From contig OZ037833.1 of assembly GCA_964035575.1 (NCBI GenBank), forward strand, positions 2,480,001 through 2,544,000: DNA of 64,000 nucleotides, in the 5' to 3' direction. The DNA is from Rhynchopus sp. YZ270_cl-10 (Eukaryota; Euglenozoa; Diplonemea; Diplonemida; Diplonemidae). Made by a program: the position numbers and the translations under genes. Every line of letters starts with the position of its first letter. Position 1 is the stretch's first letter. The notes below the pieces were generated by a model. That model ran no database searches. It was not told the DNA's origin and saw nothing but the letters and a program-made list of their open reading frames with translations. Below are positions 41,488 to 51,300 of the stretch, piece after piece.

Positions 41488-43167
41488 ATGTCTCCGTCGT
41501 ATCCTTTACTAGAATGGACTGTAGAGGAGGTGGTGGAGGAGATCCGTACAAGGTCCTGGGCGACGGAGAGCTTTCTGAACACTTTGGCAGACCACGAAAT
41601 CGATGGCGCAGCGTTTGCTGAGTTGACCAAGGAGGATTTGAAGGAGGAGTTTGGGATCCGCGAGCTGGGGAGGGTCAAGAGGGTGCTTCGAGAGGTGGCG
41701 CAGTTGTGTGGCGACTATGTGCCACACCCTCCGTTAGACATGCACGACGCTCAAGACAGCGATATATGCTCGGAAGACCTTTACCCAGATCAAAACATAC
41801 CACCGTCACCGTTGGCTGCACATAAACCGTCACATCCACCAGTTCATCCTCCTGCGGTACCGAAGAAGGGAGTGCAAGCTGGAAAGACACGGCCACACAG
41901 TGCATTAACCTTTCATGAATGCAAAGAGGTGCGTAGAGTGCCCCAACGACCGTCATCTGCTCATGGTCGTTGTGGGTTTGATATAGGTATTTTGGAGACA
42001 GAGCGGAGATACGCAGAGCTCGCTGCAATCTTTTATGGTTGGGTAAAGTGTTATGCCACAGAATCCCTGCGTCTCGGCGAGGTGCTTGCTGCATTATCAA
42101 TATACTTCAGCTGGGATGACGAAGAGAAGGAGCGGAAGGTGGCAGAAGTGGGCGCCTTTTTCACGAAATTTGCGAAGCAGAAACAAGACTTAAAACAGTT
42201 TGGCCCGCAAACGGAGCTTGGAGTGGAGCGGTTTATTGATGTGTTTGGTGTGCTTACCGAAGGTACATTTCCTGCAGAGTTTGACGATTTAGTGATCTTT
42301 CTGAAGAGCTGTATCGAACGGACTTCAAAGCTCCAGGAAAACTGTCGTCGTGAACGTCTCGTTAACGAACTCTTTTTGAAATGGGATTATGATAGTTCCG
42401 GGAAGATTTCGGAAGGCGAGTATATGGCAGTTATTCGCCAGTTTATGGAGGTTACTCGCGAATTGGATGCAGATGAAGACGGACGACACGGATTCTCTTT
42501 AGAGTCTCATGACATCGATGGGGATGGTAGTCTTGACGTAGCTGAGTTCACTACCCTTATTCTTGAGGTCTGGAACGTCGCCTCTGTTCGCGCGAAGGAA
42601 TTCGATTTGAAATACTTCCGACTAACCTGTGTTGTCGACAATATGATTCTGGCGCATCTCCACCGTGTTGGCTGCATCACCAGCGAAGGGCTTTTACAGA
42701 TCAGCAAGGCCGTAGCGTGCTCTACCCCTGTAGTCTTATATGGTCAAGGATCGGATCCTTCGCGGGCAGTGGAGGAGGCAGCGTTTGCTGAAAATGCGAC
42801 AGTGATGCCTGTCTTAGTAACACGACCTGAAGCAGAGAAGGAAGCGGTTCAGACGCTACTAAGGTCAGGCCTAGGGCGTGGCAGATGGGTGTACGTCGTG
42901 ATAGGGCATGCGTACGACGCAGATGCTTTGCTTCGAGACATAGGAAGGTGCATGCAAACAACCAATACCTGGATGATACATCCAAAGTCGCGTCTGCTCA
43001 TCTCTTATCCGCAGAAAACCACGGCAAACCTGCCATGTATCCTTTCCCTCCGTTCCATTCAAGTTAGTGTGACAAAGTTTGACATCGAAAGTGTTCTGTT
43101 ACAAATAAAAGCCTCAGGAGGACAGTGGATTCCAGAAAGCGAGAGGCTGGGGTGTATAAGTCCTTGA
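41488..43167 (+). CDS. SAM domain + EF-hand pair + dynein-AAA6 (D6)-like protein
   Basis: 559 aa from the ATG at 41488 (the frame is open a few codons upstream without an ATG). Residues ~8-70 are a SAM domain (WTVEEVVEEIRTRSW, then EIDGAAFAELTKEDLKEEFG and VKRVLREV), normally for protein-protein contact. A Pro-rich low-complexity linker follows. Two canonical EF loops occur at 300-311 (DYDSSGKISEGE) and 342-353 (DIDGDGSLDVAE), so Ca2+ binding is expected. Residues ~408-545 resemble the dynein heavy chain AAA6 block. TPVVLYGQGSDPSRAVEEAA matches the 'P.IFVLS.GADP' segment. GRWVYVVIGHAYDADALL matches 'G.WVLLQNCHL..SWMP'. HPKSRLLISYPQK..LPCILSL matches 'HP.FRLWLTS.P...FP..VLQ'. The rest of the motor is absent, so it cannot be an ATPase. 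Likely a ciliary Ca2+-responsive scaffold (inference). Confidence 0.75.
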   Translation: MSPSYPLLEWTVEEVVEEIRTRSWATESFLNTLADHEIDGAAFAELTKEDLKEEFGIRELGRVKRVLREVAQLCGDYVPHPPLDMHDAQDSDICSEDLYPDQNIPPSPLAAHKPSHPPVHPPAVPKKGVQAGKTRPHSALTFHECKEVRRVPQRPSSAHGRCGFDIGILETERRYAELAAIFYGWVKCYATESLRLGEVLAALSIYFSWDDEEKERKVAEVGAFFTKFAKQKQDLKQFGPQTELGVERFIDVFGVLTEGTFPAEFDDLVIFLKSCIERTSKLQENCRRERLVNELFLKWDYDSSGKISEGEYMAVIRQFMEVTRELDADEDGRHGFSLESHDIDGDGSLDVAEFTTLILEVWNVASVRAKEFDLKYFRLTCVVDNMILAHLHRVGCITSEGLLQISKAVACSTPVVLYGQGSDPSRAVEEAAFAENATVMPVLVTRPEAEKEAVQTLLRSGLGRGRWVYVVIGHAYDADALLRDIGRCMQTTNTWMIHPKSRLLISYPQKTTANLPCILSLRSIQVSVTKFDIESVLLQIKASGGQWIPESERLGCISP

Positions 43168-43509
43168 GGAGTAGGAGGAGGAGGAGGGGAGGTGGGGGAA
43201 AAATATGGTGGGGGTAGCAACAATGGGAAATTCTTCCGTTTTTTTCAATTGTTGGAGGGGGGGTAGATTTTTGTTAGTAATCCCGTTTTTGCAGCGTGCT
43301 GTGTGGGATGATTTATGTTATGAAGTGAGTCTGCTTCTATTTACACATTTTGTGTCCAGTTCACAGAAAAATGTCAGTAGGGGAGAGCTCGTTTTTGTAC
43401 ATCCTTCCCACCCTTTTGCACAGTACATAGCTTTGTATGTGTCCTGCATCTTCTCCTCTCCCTTCCACCCTTCCCCAACAGATAACCCTGACTATATTTT
43501 GCAGACACA
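43168..43509. other. intergenic region before stalk-protein array
   Basis: Purine/G-run stretch 43168-43262 (G-quadruplex potential). From about 43418 the sequence matches the 3' end of the array spacer (CACCCTTTTG.. to ATG), so the left edge of array homology lies near 43418. Ends CCTGACTATATTTTGCAG-ACACA-ATG. Confidence 0.65.
43470..43504 (+). promoter_or_regulatory. putative splice/trans-splice acceptor of array gene 1
   Basis: Pyrimidine tract, CTGAC (branch-point-like), then TATATTTTGCAG ending five bases before the ATG. Conserved before all four copies (AG at 48302, 53706 and 59110). Confidence 0.5.
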
Positions 43510-46500
43510 ATGCTGCGGTGTGTTGCGCTTGTGGCGGTGCTCAGTCTCGGACACGTGGCTGGAGATGCCAACACTGCATCTCAGTCTCAGCACCCAGCAA
43601 AGGTGTCTCGTGAGTTCGTCAGTGCAGAGAAGAACATCACGAACGAACACACACAGGCACATTCTTCGGAGAAGTTCGTCAGCGAAGAGAAGTTGTCTGA
43701 GGCAAAGGTGTCGCAGGAATACTCTGAGCAGAAGAACGTGACCGCGGAGCTCTCGGAGGAGAAGGTTTCAGTGGAGCAGTCTGAGCCGAAGTATATCAGC
43801 GAGGAGAAGAACGCAACAAGGGCAGTGTCTGAGGCAAAGCTTTCGGAGGAGCACTCAGAGGCCAGAGTCAGTGCAGAGGAGATCGTCACAACCGAACTGT
43901 CGCAGTCAAAGGTGACTGAGGAGCAGTCTGAGCCCAAGTACACCAGTGAGGAAAAGAACATGACCGGCGATCTGTCTGAGGCAAAGGTTTCGGAGCAGAA
44001 GTCTGGGGAGAAGTCTGTCACTGCAGAGAAGACCGCTACCGGAGAAGTGTCGCAGGCAAAGGTTTCTGAGGAGCAGTCTGAGCCCAAGATTGTGAGTGAG
44101 GAGAAGGCCGTGACGCAGGGTCTCTCGCAGGAAAAAGTGACTGAGGAACACTCTTCGCCAAAGTACACCAGCGAGGAGAAGAACGCGACCGCGGCGCTGT
44201 CTGAGGAACATGTTTCGGAGGAGGTGTCGGAGCCGAAGTACACCAGTGAGGAGAAATACATCACCAGCGAGCTTTCGCAGGCACGTGCGTCTGAGGAGCA
44301 GTCTGAACCCAAGGTCACGCACGAGCTTTCGCAGGCAAAGGTGACTGAGGAACACTCCGAGCTGAAGTACACCAGCGAGGAGAAGAACGCGACCACGGCA
44401 CTGTCTGAGGAACATGTTTCAGATGAGGTGTCGGAGGCAAAGTACACCAGCGAGGAGAAATACATCACCAGCGAGCTTTCGCAGACACGTGCGTCTGAGG
44501 AGCAGTCTGAGCCCAAGTACACCAGCGAGGAGAAGAACGCGACAGAGGAAGTGTCTGAGGCAAAGGTTTCGGAGCCTAAGTCTGGAGAGAAGTCTGCTAC
44601 CGGTGAGGCACAGGTGACTGAGGAGCAGTCTGAAGCGAAGTACACCAGCGAGGACAAGGACGCAACAATGGCATTGTCTGAGGCAAAGGTTTCGCAGGAG
44701 CAGACACAGTCTCAGCAGAAGCTCAGCAGCGAAGAGAAGAATGTTGCGGCCGAGCTGTCTGAGGCAAAGGTCACTGAGGAGCTGTCTGAGGCAAAGTACA
44801 TGAGTGAAGAAAAGAACGCGACCACGGCGCTGTCTGAGGAACATGTTTCGGAGGAGCAGTCTGAGCCGAAGTACACCAGCGAGGAGAAATACATCACCAG
44901 CGAGCTTTCGCAGGCACGTGCGTCTGAGGAGCAGTCTGAGCCCAAGATTGTGAGTGAGGAGAAGGCGGTGACGCAGGGTCTCTCACAGGCAAAAGTGACT
45001 GAGGAACACTCCGAGCTGAAGTACACCAGTGAGGAGAAGAACGTGATTGCGGCACTGTCTGAGGAACATGTTTCGGAAGAGCAGTCTGAGCCGAAGTACA
45101 CCAGCGAGGAGAAATACATCACCAGCGAGCTTTCGCAGGCACGTGCGTCTGAGGAGCACTCTGAGCCGAAGTACGTGAGTGAGGAGAAGAACGCGACAGA
45201 GGAAGTGTCTGAGGCAAAGGTTTCGCAGGAGCGGTCACAGTCTCAGCAGAAGCTCAGCAGCGAAGAGAAGAATGTTGCGGCCGAGCTGTCTGAGGCAAAG
45301 GTCACTGAGGAGCAGTCTGAGCCAAAGTACATCAGTGAGGATAAGGACGCAACACTGGCATTGACTGAGTCAAAGGTTACGGAAGAGGTGTCTGACGGGG
45401 AGAAGGACGTGACGACGGCACAGTCGGAGGAAAAGCTTGCGGAAGAGGCGTCTGAGCCGAAGTACGTCAGCGAATCGAAGAACATCACGAAGGAACTGTC
45501 GCAGGCACAGGTGACAGAAGAGCAGTCTGAGCCGAAGGTCACGAACGAGCTCTCTGAGGCAAAGTATACGGAGGAGCAGTCTGAGGTGAAGGCCATCAGC
45601 GATGAGGAGAAGCACACGACCACATCTGAGCAATCGGAGTCCGTGTCTGAGGTGAAGGCGACGTCGCTTTGCACCGGACGTGTGGGGACCTGGGACGAGG
45701 AGGTTGCGACGTACTGCTGCTTGGAGGAGGGTCTGGGCTGTGACGCAGTGCCGTCCTTTTCGTGCAAACACGCGGATGTGACTGAGACTGCAGAGTGGAG
45801 CGAGGAGAGACGTGAGTTCTGCTGCGAGACTGGCGTTGTGTGTGGCGACGATGCCTTTGACTGCACGTGGAATGCACAGACTGCGGAGCCGTGGGGCAGG
45901 GCGCACGTTGCATGGTGCTGCGAGAACAAGGGTGTGCGGTGCGCTGACATGCAGGCCTCGGTGCAGGAGGACCGCTGCCTTGCCCTTGAGGAAACAGCGT
46001 CATCTGCTGCGTCTGTGCCTGCGTTGGCTGAGTGCTGTGCGGACTACGGCATTGGCTGCAGTGCACGCTTCGACTGCTTCGACGGGACGAACGTGACGCA
46101 GTGGGAGGCGACGAAGCGCACGTGGTGCTGCCGTGAGAAGGACGTTGCGTGCAGTGTGCGGTGCAGCGCAAAGGCAGCCCTGAGCCCTGCGGCAGTGGAC
46201 TACTGCTGCGCCACGAAGGGTGTGTCGTGCTCTGCTCAGTGGGTTGAGGAGCAGCGCATCCTTGACGACGATGCCGAGGACACAGAGACCGCTGCAGGCA
46301 CGGTGCTTGAGGAGCTCCGCCTCAAGGTGGAGGGCTTCAGTGCAGAGGACGTGCTGCAGGATCCGAAGAAGACGCTTGCGAAGGTGCGCCAGGCGCTGCT
46401 CCGCCTCTCCCCGACACTCCGCTCCGAAAACCTTCTTGTCCGCCAGATCGGTGCTCTGATGGCCAACGCGACTGTGCCGCCTGCTGACAAGTGGGACTCC

Positions 46501-47007
46501 TGGGCGAGGGAGGTTCTGCGCACGTGGAACGCAGAGTGCCTTCCCGACGAGGAGGAGGAGAACGTGAATGTGAACGTGACGGTTGTGTCGCGTGCTGCAA
46601 GCACCCTTGGAGCCAGCGGCAGCGGCAACGGCGCGTGGGTGGACTTTGCACTGAAGGGTGCCTCGGCCGAGGAGGTGGACCGTGTGCACGGCGAGATGGG
46701 GGCCGCAGTGGCGAAGCAGGGAGCCTCAGGGAGCCTGCGCCCTATTGGTGGGTTGGAGGTGCGTGCTGCAGAGGGTGGCTTGTCTGCGGAGTCTGGGTCT
46801 GGGTCTGATGGCGAGTCTGTGCCTGCATGGCTGATCCCACTCGCAGCAGGTGTGCTGTCCTTGTGTCTTGGTGGTGCTGTGGTGGCTCTTTTCATGAAGA
46901 AGAATGGCAAACGTGAGTGCACAGCAGATGAGACCAACGCTGTGTCAGCAAGCCTCATCGGAGACGAGCTCAAACCCGTTGAATGTCCAGAGGTGTCCGA
47001 GGTGTAG
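43510..47007 (+). CDS. Type I membrane protein, Ser/Glu/Ala/Lys-rich stalk + six CC-modules, array copy 1
   Basis: 1,165 aa. Signal peptide (MLRCVALVAVLSLGHVAG). Residues ~22-715 are imperfect repeats built from SEEKNATxxLSEAKVTEEQS and related 11-12-residue blocks: highly charged, probably helical or extended, with regular N-x-T sequons (KNAT, KNVT, KNIT). Residues ~720-909 hold six modules of pattern C-x(13-20)-CC-x(5-6)-C, for example WEATKRTWCCREKDVAC. Similar W..K..WCC...G..C modules are frequent in dinoflagellate-type proteins (recall, not checked). A further folded segment (VNVNVTVVSRAAS.. WVDFALKGASAEEVDRVH) precedes one transmembrane helix at ~1104-1128 (VPAWLIPLAAGVLSLCLGGA) and a ~36-aa cytosolic tail. 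A cell-surface stalked protein; ligand unknown. It is 202 aa shorter than copies 2-4, all within the stalk. Confidence 0.82.
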   Translation: MLRCVALVAVLSLGHVAGDANTASQSQHPAKVSREFVSAEKNITNEHTQAHSSEKFVSEEKLSEAKVSQEYSEQKNVTAELSEEKVSVEQSEPKYISEEKNATRAVSEAKLSEEHSEARVSAEEIVTTELSQSKVTEEQSEPKYTSEEKNMTGDLSEAKVSEQKSGEKSVTAEKTATGEVSQAKVSEEQSEPKIVSEEKAVTQGLSQEKVTEEHSSPKYTSEEKNATAALSEEHVSEEVSEPKYTSEEKYITSELSQARASEEQSEPKVTHELSQAKVTEEHSELKYTSEEKNATTALSEEHVSDEVSEAKYTSEEKYITSELSQTRASEEQSEPKYTSEEKNATEEVSEAKVSEPKSGEKSATGEAQVTEEQSEAKYTSEDKDATMALSEAKVSQEQTQSQQKLSSEEKNVAAELSEAKVTEELSEAKYMSEEKNATTALSEEHVSEEQSEPKYTSEEKYITSELSQARASEEQSEPKIVSEEKAVTQGLSQAKVTEEHSELKYTSEEKNVIAALSEEHVSEEQSEPKYTSEEKYITSELSQARASEEHSEPKYVSEEKNATEEVSEAKVSQERSQSQQKLSSEEKNVAAELSEAKVTEEQSEPKYISEDKDATLALTESKVTEEVSDGEKDVTTAQSEEKLAEEASEPKYVSESKNITKELSQAQVTEEQSEPKVTNELSEAKYTEEQSEVKAISDEEKHTTTSEQSESVSEVKATSLCTGRVGTWDEEVATYCCLEEGLGCDAVPSFSCKHADVTETAEWSEERREFCCETGVVCGDDAFDCTWNAQTAEPWGRAHVAWCCENKGVRCADMQASVQEDRCLALEETASSAASVPALAECCADYGIGCSARFDCFDGTNVTQWEATKRTWCCREKDVACSVRCSAKAALSPAAVDYCCATKGVSCSAQWVEEQRILDDDAEDTETAAGTVLEELRLKVEGFSAEDVLQDPKKTLAKVRQALLRLSPTLRSENLLVRQIGALMANATVPPADKWDSWAREVLRTWNAECLPDEEEENVNVNVTVVSRAASTLGASGSGNGAWVDFALKGASAEEVDRVHGEMGAAVAKQGASGSLRPIGGLEVRAAEGGLSAESGSGSDGESVPAWLIPLAAGVLSLCLGGAVVALFMKKNGKRECTADETNAVSASLIGDELKPVECPEVSEV

Positions 47008-48307
47008 ATGCACAATACGGAGTCCTGTAATGTTTTATCCTTGTCTTCTCTTTGAAAGATGTGTGTGGTGATGCATGCATTTTTTTCTATTTTAATTGTC
47101 TTCAATTTCAGAATAATTTGCCTTCAATTTGGCGAATCCTCCAAAACCCCTGATAATATAGCAAATTGATATATTGCGTTTCTTCATTATGTTTGTGCGT
47201 GTTTTACGTTTTACGTTTTACTTTTTACTTTTTCCTTTGAAATATGTGATATGATTTGATTGTATGGTCTATTCACTTCATAGTATTATTGCCAGTGTCT
47301 GCGTCCCAGAGGCGTTTGCTACGATGAACTTATCTTTTCTTTTCTTTTCTTTTCTTGCTTTTTCCTTTTATTTCGTCCACAAGCCGTAGGCCACTTTCCA
47401 CCTTCCCGTGTTCAGCCATTCTCCCAGCCTTGCTTGAAGGTTCCTTTGGTCGTACACCGTGAAGAACACTGCGTCACATACTGTGGTGTCTCACGCCATG
47501 TGCGGTAGCATTGGCACCCTGGCAGAGCGGGGCAGATTCTGAATGGGAAGTGTGCACAAGACAGCTGTCGGTTTGTTGGTTTGGGTGGGGCTGTGCAAAG
47601 GTCTCCCTTTTTTTTGAGGTAGCTTTGCACACCTTTCATGCTTCGACCACGAAACATTAAGGTGTTTGTCATTGTTGTTTGCTTGCTTGCTTGTTGCATG
47701 TACGTGAGCGAGTGAGTGATCGACGCGCAGTCAAAGATCAATAGCTGTGTTCGTTGACACCTATGCTTTTCTTCTATTTTATCTAAATCCCTTTACCCCA
47801 CATGGACATTTCTACAAATTCAATCATGTGAAGTGCGGCATGCATGGGTGTCTTTTATGTCTACAGAAGCATTTGCCACTCGCCCAACTTCATCCTTTTC
47901 CATGACCACCCTCCCAAAGAAAAGCGAAAACAAAACACACCTTTATTCTGGTGTGTTTCTGAAGAACTTTCCTTTTGTTCTTCGCACAATCCATTCTTTA
48001 AACACCGTCGGGGTGGATGGGCGGCAACGGTACTTAACCTGTATCCGTTGAGCACGCTCATTTCGTTCAGGTGGCTAACCTTTCATTTTGAAGCAACGGG
48101 GTGTCTCTCTCTGTCCTCCCTTTCATCCAAAGACAGAAAGCGTCACCCCTTGCCTCCCTACTACAATACAGACCAAGACTCCCCTTTTCTACATTACTTT
48201 TCAACCCCACCCTTTTGTGCAGTACATAGCTTTGTATGTGTCCTGCATCTTCTCCTCTCCCTTCCACCCTTCCCAACAGATAACCCTGACTATATTTTGC
48301 AGACACA
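47008..48307. repeat. array spacer 1 (1,300 bp)
   Basis: No gene. Same length and almost the same sequence as 52412-53711 and 57816-59115. It contains an element B core (about 47297-47340: GTCTGCGTCCCAGAGGCG..) followed by TTTTC repeats. Differences seen: T at about 47321 (GTTTGCTACG), where spacers 2 and 4 have C, and C at about 47768 (CTATGCTTTTC), where the others have A. Confidence 0.9.
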
Positions 48308-51300
48308 ATGCTGCGGTGTGTTGCGCTTGTGGCGGTGCTCAGTCTCGGACACGTGGCTGGAGATGCCAACACTGCATCTCAGTCTCAGCACCCAGCAAAG
48401 GTGTCTCGTGAGTTCGTCAGTGCAGAGAAGAACATCACGAACGAACACACACAGGCACATTCTTCGGAGAAGTTCGTCAGCGAAGAGAAGTTGTCTGAGG
48501 CAAAGGTGTCGCAGGAATACTCTGAGCAGAAGAACGTGACCGCGGAGCTCTCGGAGGAGAAGGTTTCAGTGGAGCAGTCTGAGCCCAAGTACATCAGCGA
48601 GGAGAAGAACGCAACAAGGGCAGTGTCTGAGGCAAAGCTTTCGGAGGAGCACTCAGAGGCCAGAGTCAGTGCAGAGGAGATCGTCACAACCGAACTGTCG
48701 CAGGCAAAGGTTTCGGAGGAGCAGTCTGAGTCCAAGTACGTGAGTGAGGAGAAGAGCATGACCGGCGAACTGTCTGAGGCAAAGGTTTCGGAGCAGAAGT
48801 CTGGGGAGAAGTCTGTCACTGCAGGGAAGACCGCCACCAGAGAACTGTCGCAGGCAAAGCTTTCTGAGGAGCAGTCTGAACCAATTGTGAGTGAGGAGAA
48901 GGCGGTGACGCAGGGTCTCTCACTGGAAAAAGTGACTGAGGAACACTCTGAGCCAAAGTCCACCAGCGAGGAGAAGAACGTGACCGCGGCACTGTCTGAG
49001 GAACATGTTTCGGAGGAGGTGTCGGAGCCGAAGTACACCAGCGAGGAGAAGAACATCACCAGCGAGCTTTCGCAGACACGTGCGTCTGAGGAGCAGTCTG
49101 AACCCAAGGTCACGAACGAGCAGTCTGAGCCGAAGTACGTGAGTGAGGAGAAGAACGCGACAGATGAGGTGTCTGAGGCAAAGGTTTCGCAGGAGCAGAC
49201 ACAGTCTCAGCAGAAGCTCAGCAGCGAAGAGAAGAATGTTGCGGCCGAGCTGTCTGAGGCAAAGGTCACTGAGGAGCAGTCTGAGCCAAAGTACATCAGT
49301 GAAGAAAAGAACGTGACCACGGCACTGTCTGAGGAACATGTTTCGGAAGAGCAGTCTGAGCCGAAGTACACCAGTGAGGAGAAATACATCACCAGCGAGC
49401 TTTCGCAGGCACGTGAGTCTGAGGAGCAGTCTGAGCCGAAGTACTGGAGCGAGGAGAAGAACGCGACAGAGGAGGTGTCGGAGGCGAAGTACACGAGTGA
49501 GGAGAAGGGCATCACCAGCGAGCTTTCGCAGGAACGTGCGTCTGAGGAGCAGTCTGAGCCGAAGGTCACGAACGAGCTTTCGCAGGCAAAGGTGACTGAG
49601 GAGCAGTCTGAACCTATTGTGAGTGAGGAGAAGGCGGTGACGCAGGAGCTCTCACAGGAAAAAGTGACTGAGGAACACTCCGAGCTGAAGTACACCAGTG
49701 AGGAGAAGAACGTGACTGCGGCACTGTCTGAGGAACATGTTTCGGAGGAGCAGTCTGAGCCGAAGTACACGAGTGAGGAGAAATACATCACCAGCGAGCT
49801 TTCGCAGACACGTGCGTCTGAGGAGCAGTCTGAGCCCAAGATTGTGAGTGAGGAGAAGAACATGACCGGCGAACTGTCTGAGGCAAAGGTTTCGGAGCAG
49901 AAGTCTGGGGAGAAGTCTGTCACTGCAGGGAAGACCGCCACCAGAGAACTGTCGCAGGCAAAGCTTTCTGAGGAGCAGTCTGAACCAATTGTGAGTGAGG
50001 AGAAGGCAGTGACGCAGGGTCTCTCACTGGAAAAAGTGACTGAGGAACACTCTGAACCCAAGTACACCAGCGAGGAGAAGAACGTAACCAGCGAACTGTC
50101 TGAGGCAAAGGTTTCGGAGCCTAAGTCTGGAGAGAAGTCTGCTACCGGAGAAGTGTCTGAGGCAAAGGTGACTGAGGAGCAGTCTGAAGCGAAGGTCACG
50201 CACGAGCTTTCGCAGGCAAAAGTGACTGAGGAACACTCCGAGCTGAAGTACACCAGCGAGGAGAAGAACGCGACCATGGCACTGTCTGAGGATCATGTTT
50301 CAGATGAGGTGTCGGAGGCAAAGTACACCAGTGAGGAGAAGAACATCACCAGCGAGCTTTCGCAGGCACGTGCGTCTGAGGAGCAGTCTGAGACGAAGTA
50401 CACGAGTGAGGAGAAGGGCATCACCAGCGAGCTTTCGCAGGAACGTGCGTCTGAGGAGCAGTCTGAGCCGAAGGTCACGAGCGAGCTTTCGCAGGCAAAG
50501 GTGACTGAGGAGCAGTCTGAGCCGAAGTACGTGAGTGAGGAGAAGAACGCGACAGAGGAAGTGTCTGAGGCAAAGGTTTCGGAGGAGCAGACACAGTCTC
50601 AGCAGCAGCTCAGCAGCGAAGAGAAGAATGTTGCGGCCGAGCTGTCTGAGGCGAAGTACACCAGCGAGGACAAGGACGCAACAATGGCAGTGTCTGAGGC
50701 AAAGGTTTCGGAGGAGGTGTCTGAGCTGAAAGCCATCAGCGGAGAGAAGAACGCAACTACTGAACTGTCTGAGTCGAAGGTTACGGAAGAGGTGTCTGAC
50801 GAGGAGAAGGACGTGACGACGGCACAGTCGGAGGAAAAGCTTGCGGAAGAGGCGTCTGAGCCGACGTACGTCAGCGAATCGAAGAACATCACGAAGGAAC
50901 TGTCGCAGGCACAGGTGACAGAAGAGCAGTCTGAGTCGAAGATCACGAACGAGCTCTCTGAGGCAAAGTATACGGAGGAGCAGTCTGAGGTGAAGGGCAT
51001 CAGCGATGAGGAGAAGCACACGACCACATCTGAGCAATCGGAATCCGTGTCTGAGGTGAAGGCGACGTCGCTTTGCACCGGACGTGTGGGGACCTGGGAC
51101 GAGGAGGTTGCGACGTACTGCTGCTTGGAGGAGGGTCTGGGCTGTGCCGCAGTGCCGTCCTTTTCGTGCAAACACGCGGATGTGGCCGAGACTGCAGAGT
51201 GGAGTGAGGAGAGACGTGAGTTCTGCTGCGAGACTGGCGTTGTGTGTGGCGATGATGCCTTTGACTGCACGTGGAATGCACAGACTGCGGAGCCGTGGGG

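Noticed and set aside
47844-48539. 231-aa frame crossing each array spacer into the next gene
   Set aside because: It runs in a different frame into the signal peptide of the next copy and is present only because the spacer is repeated.
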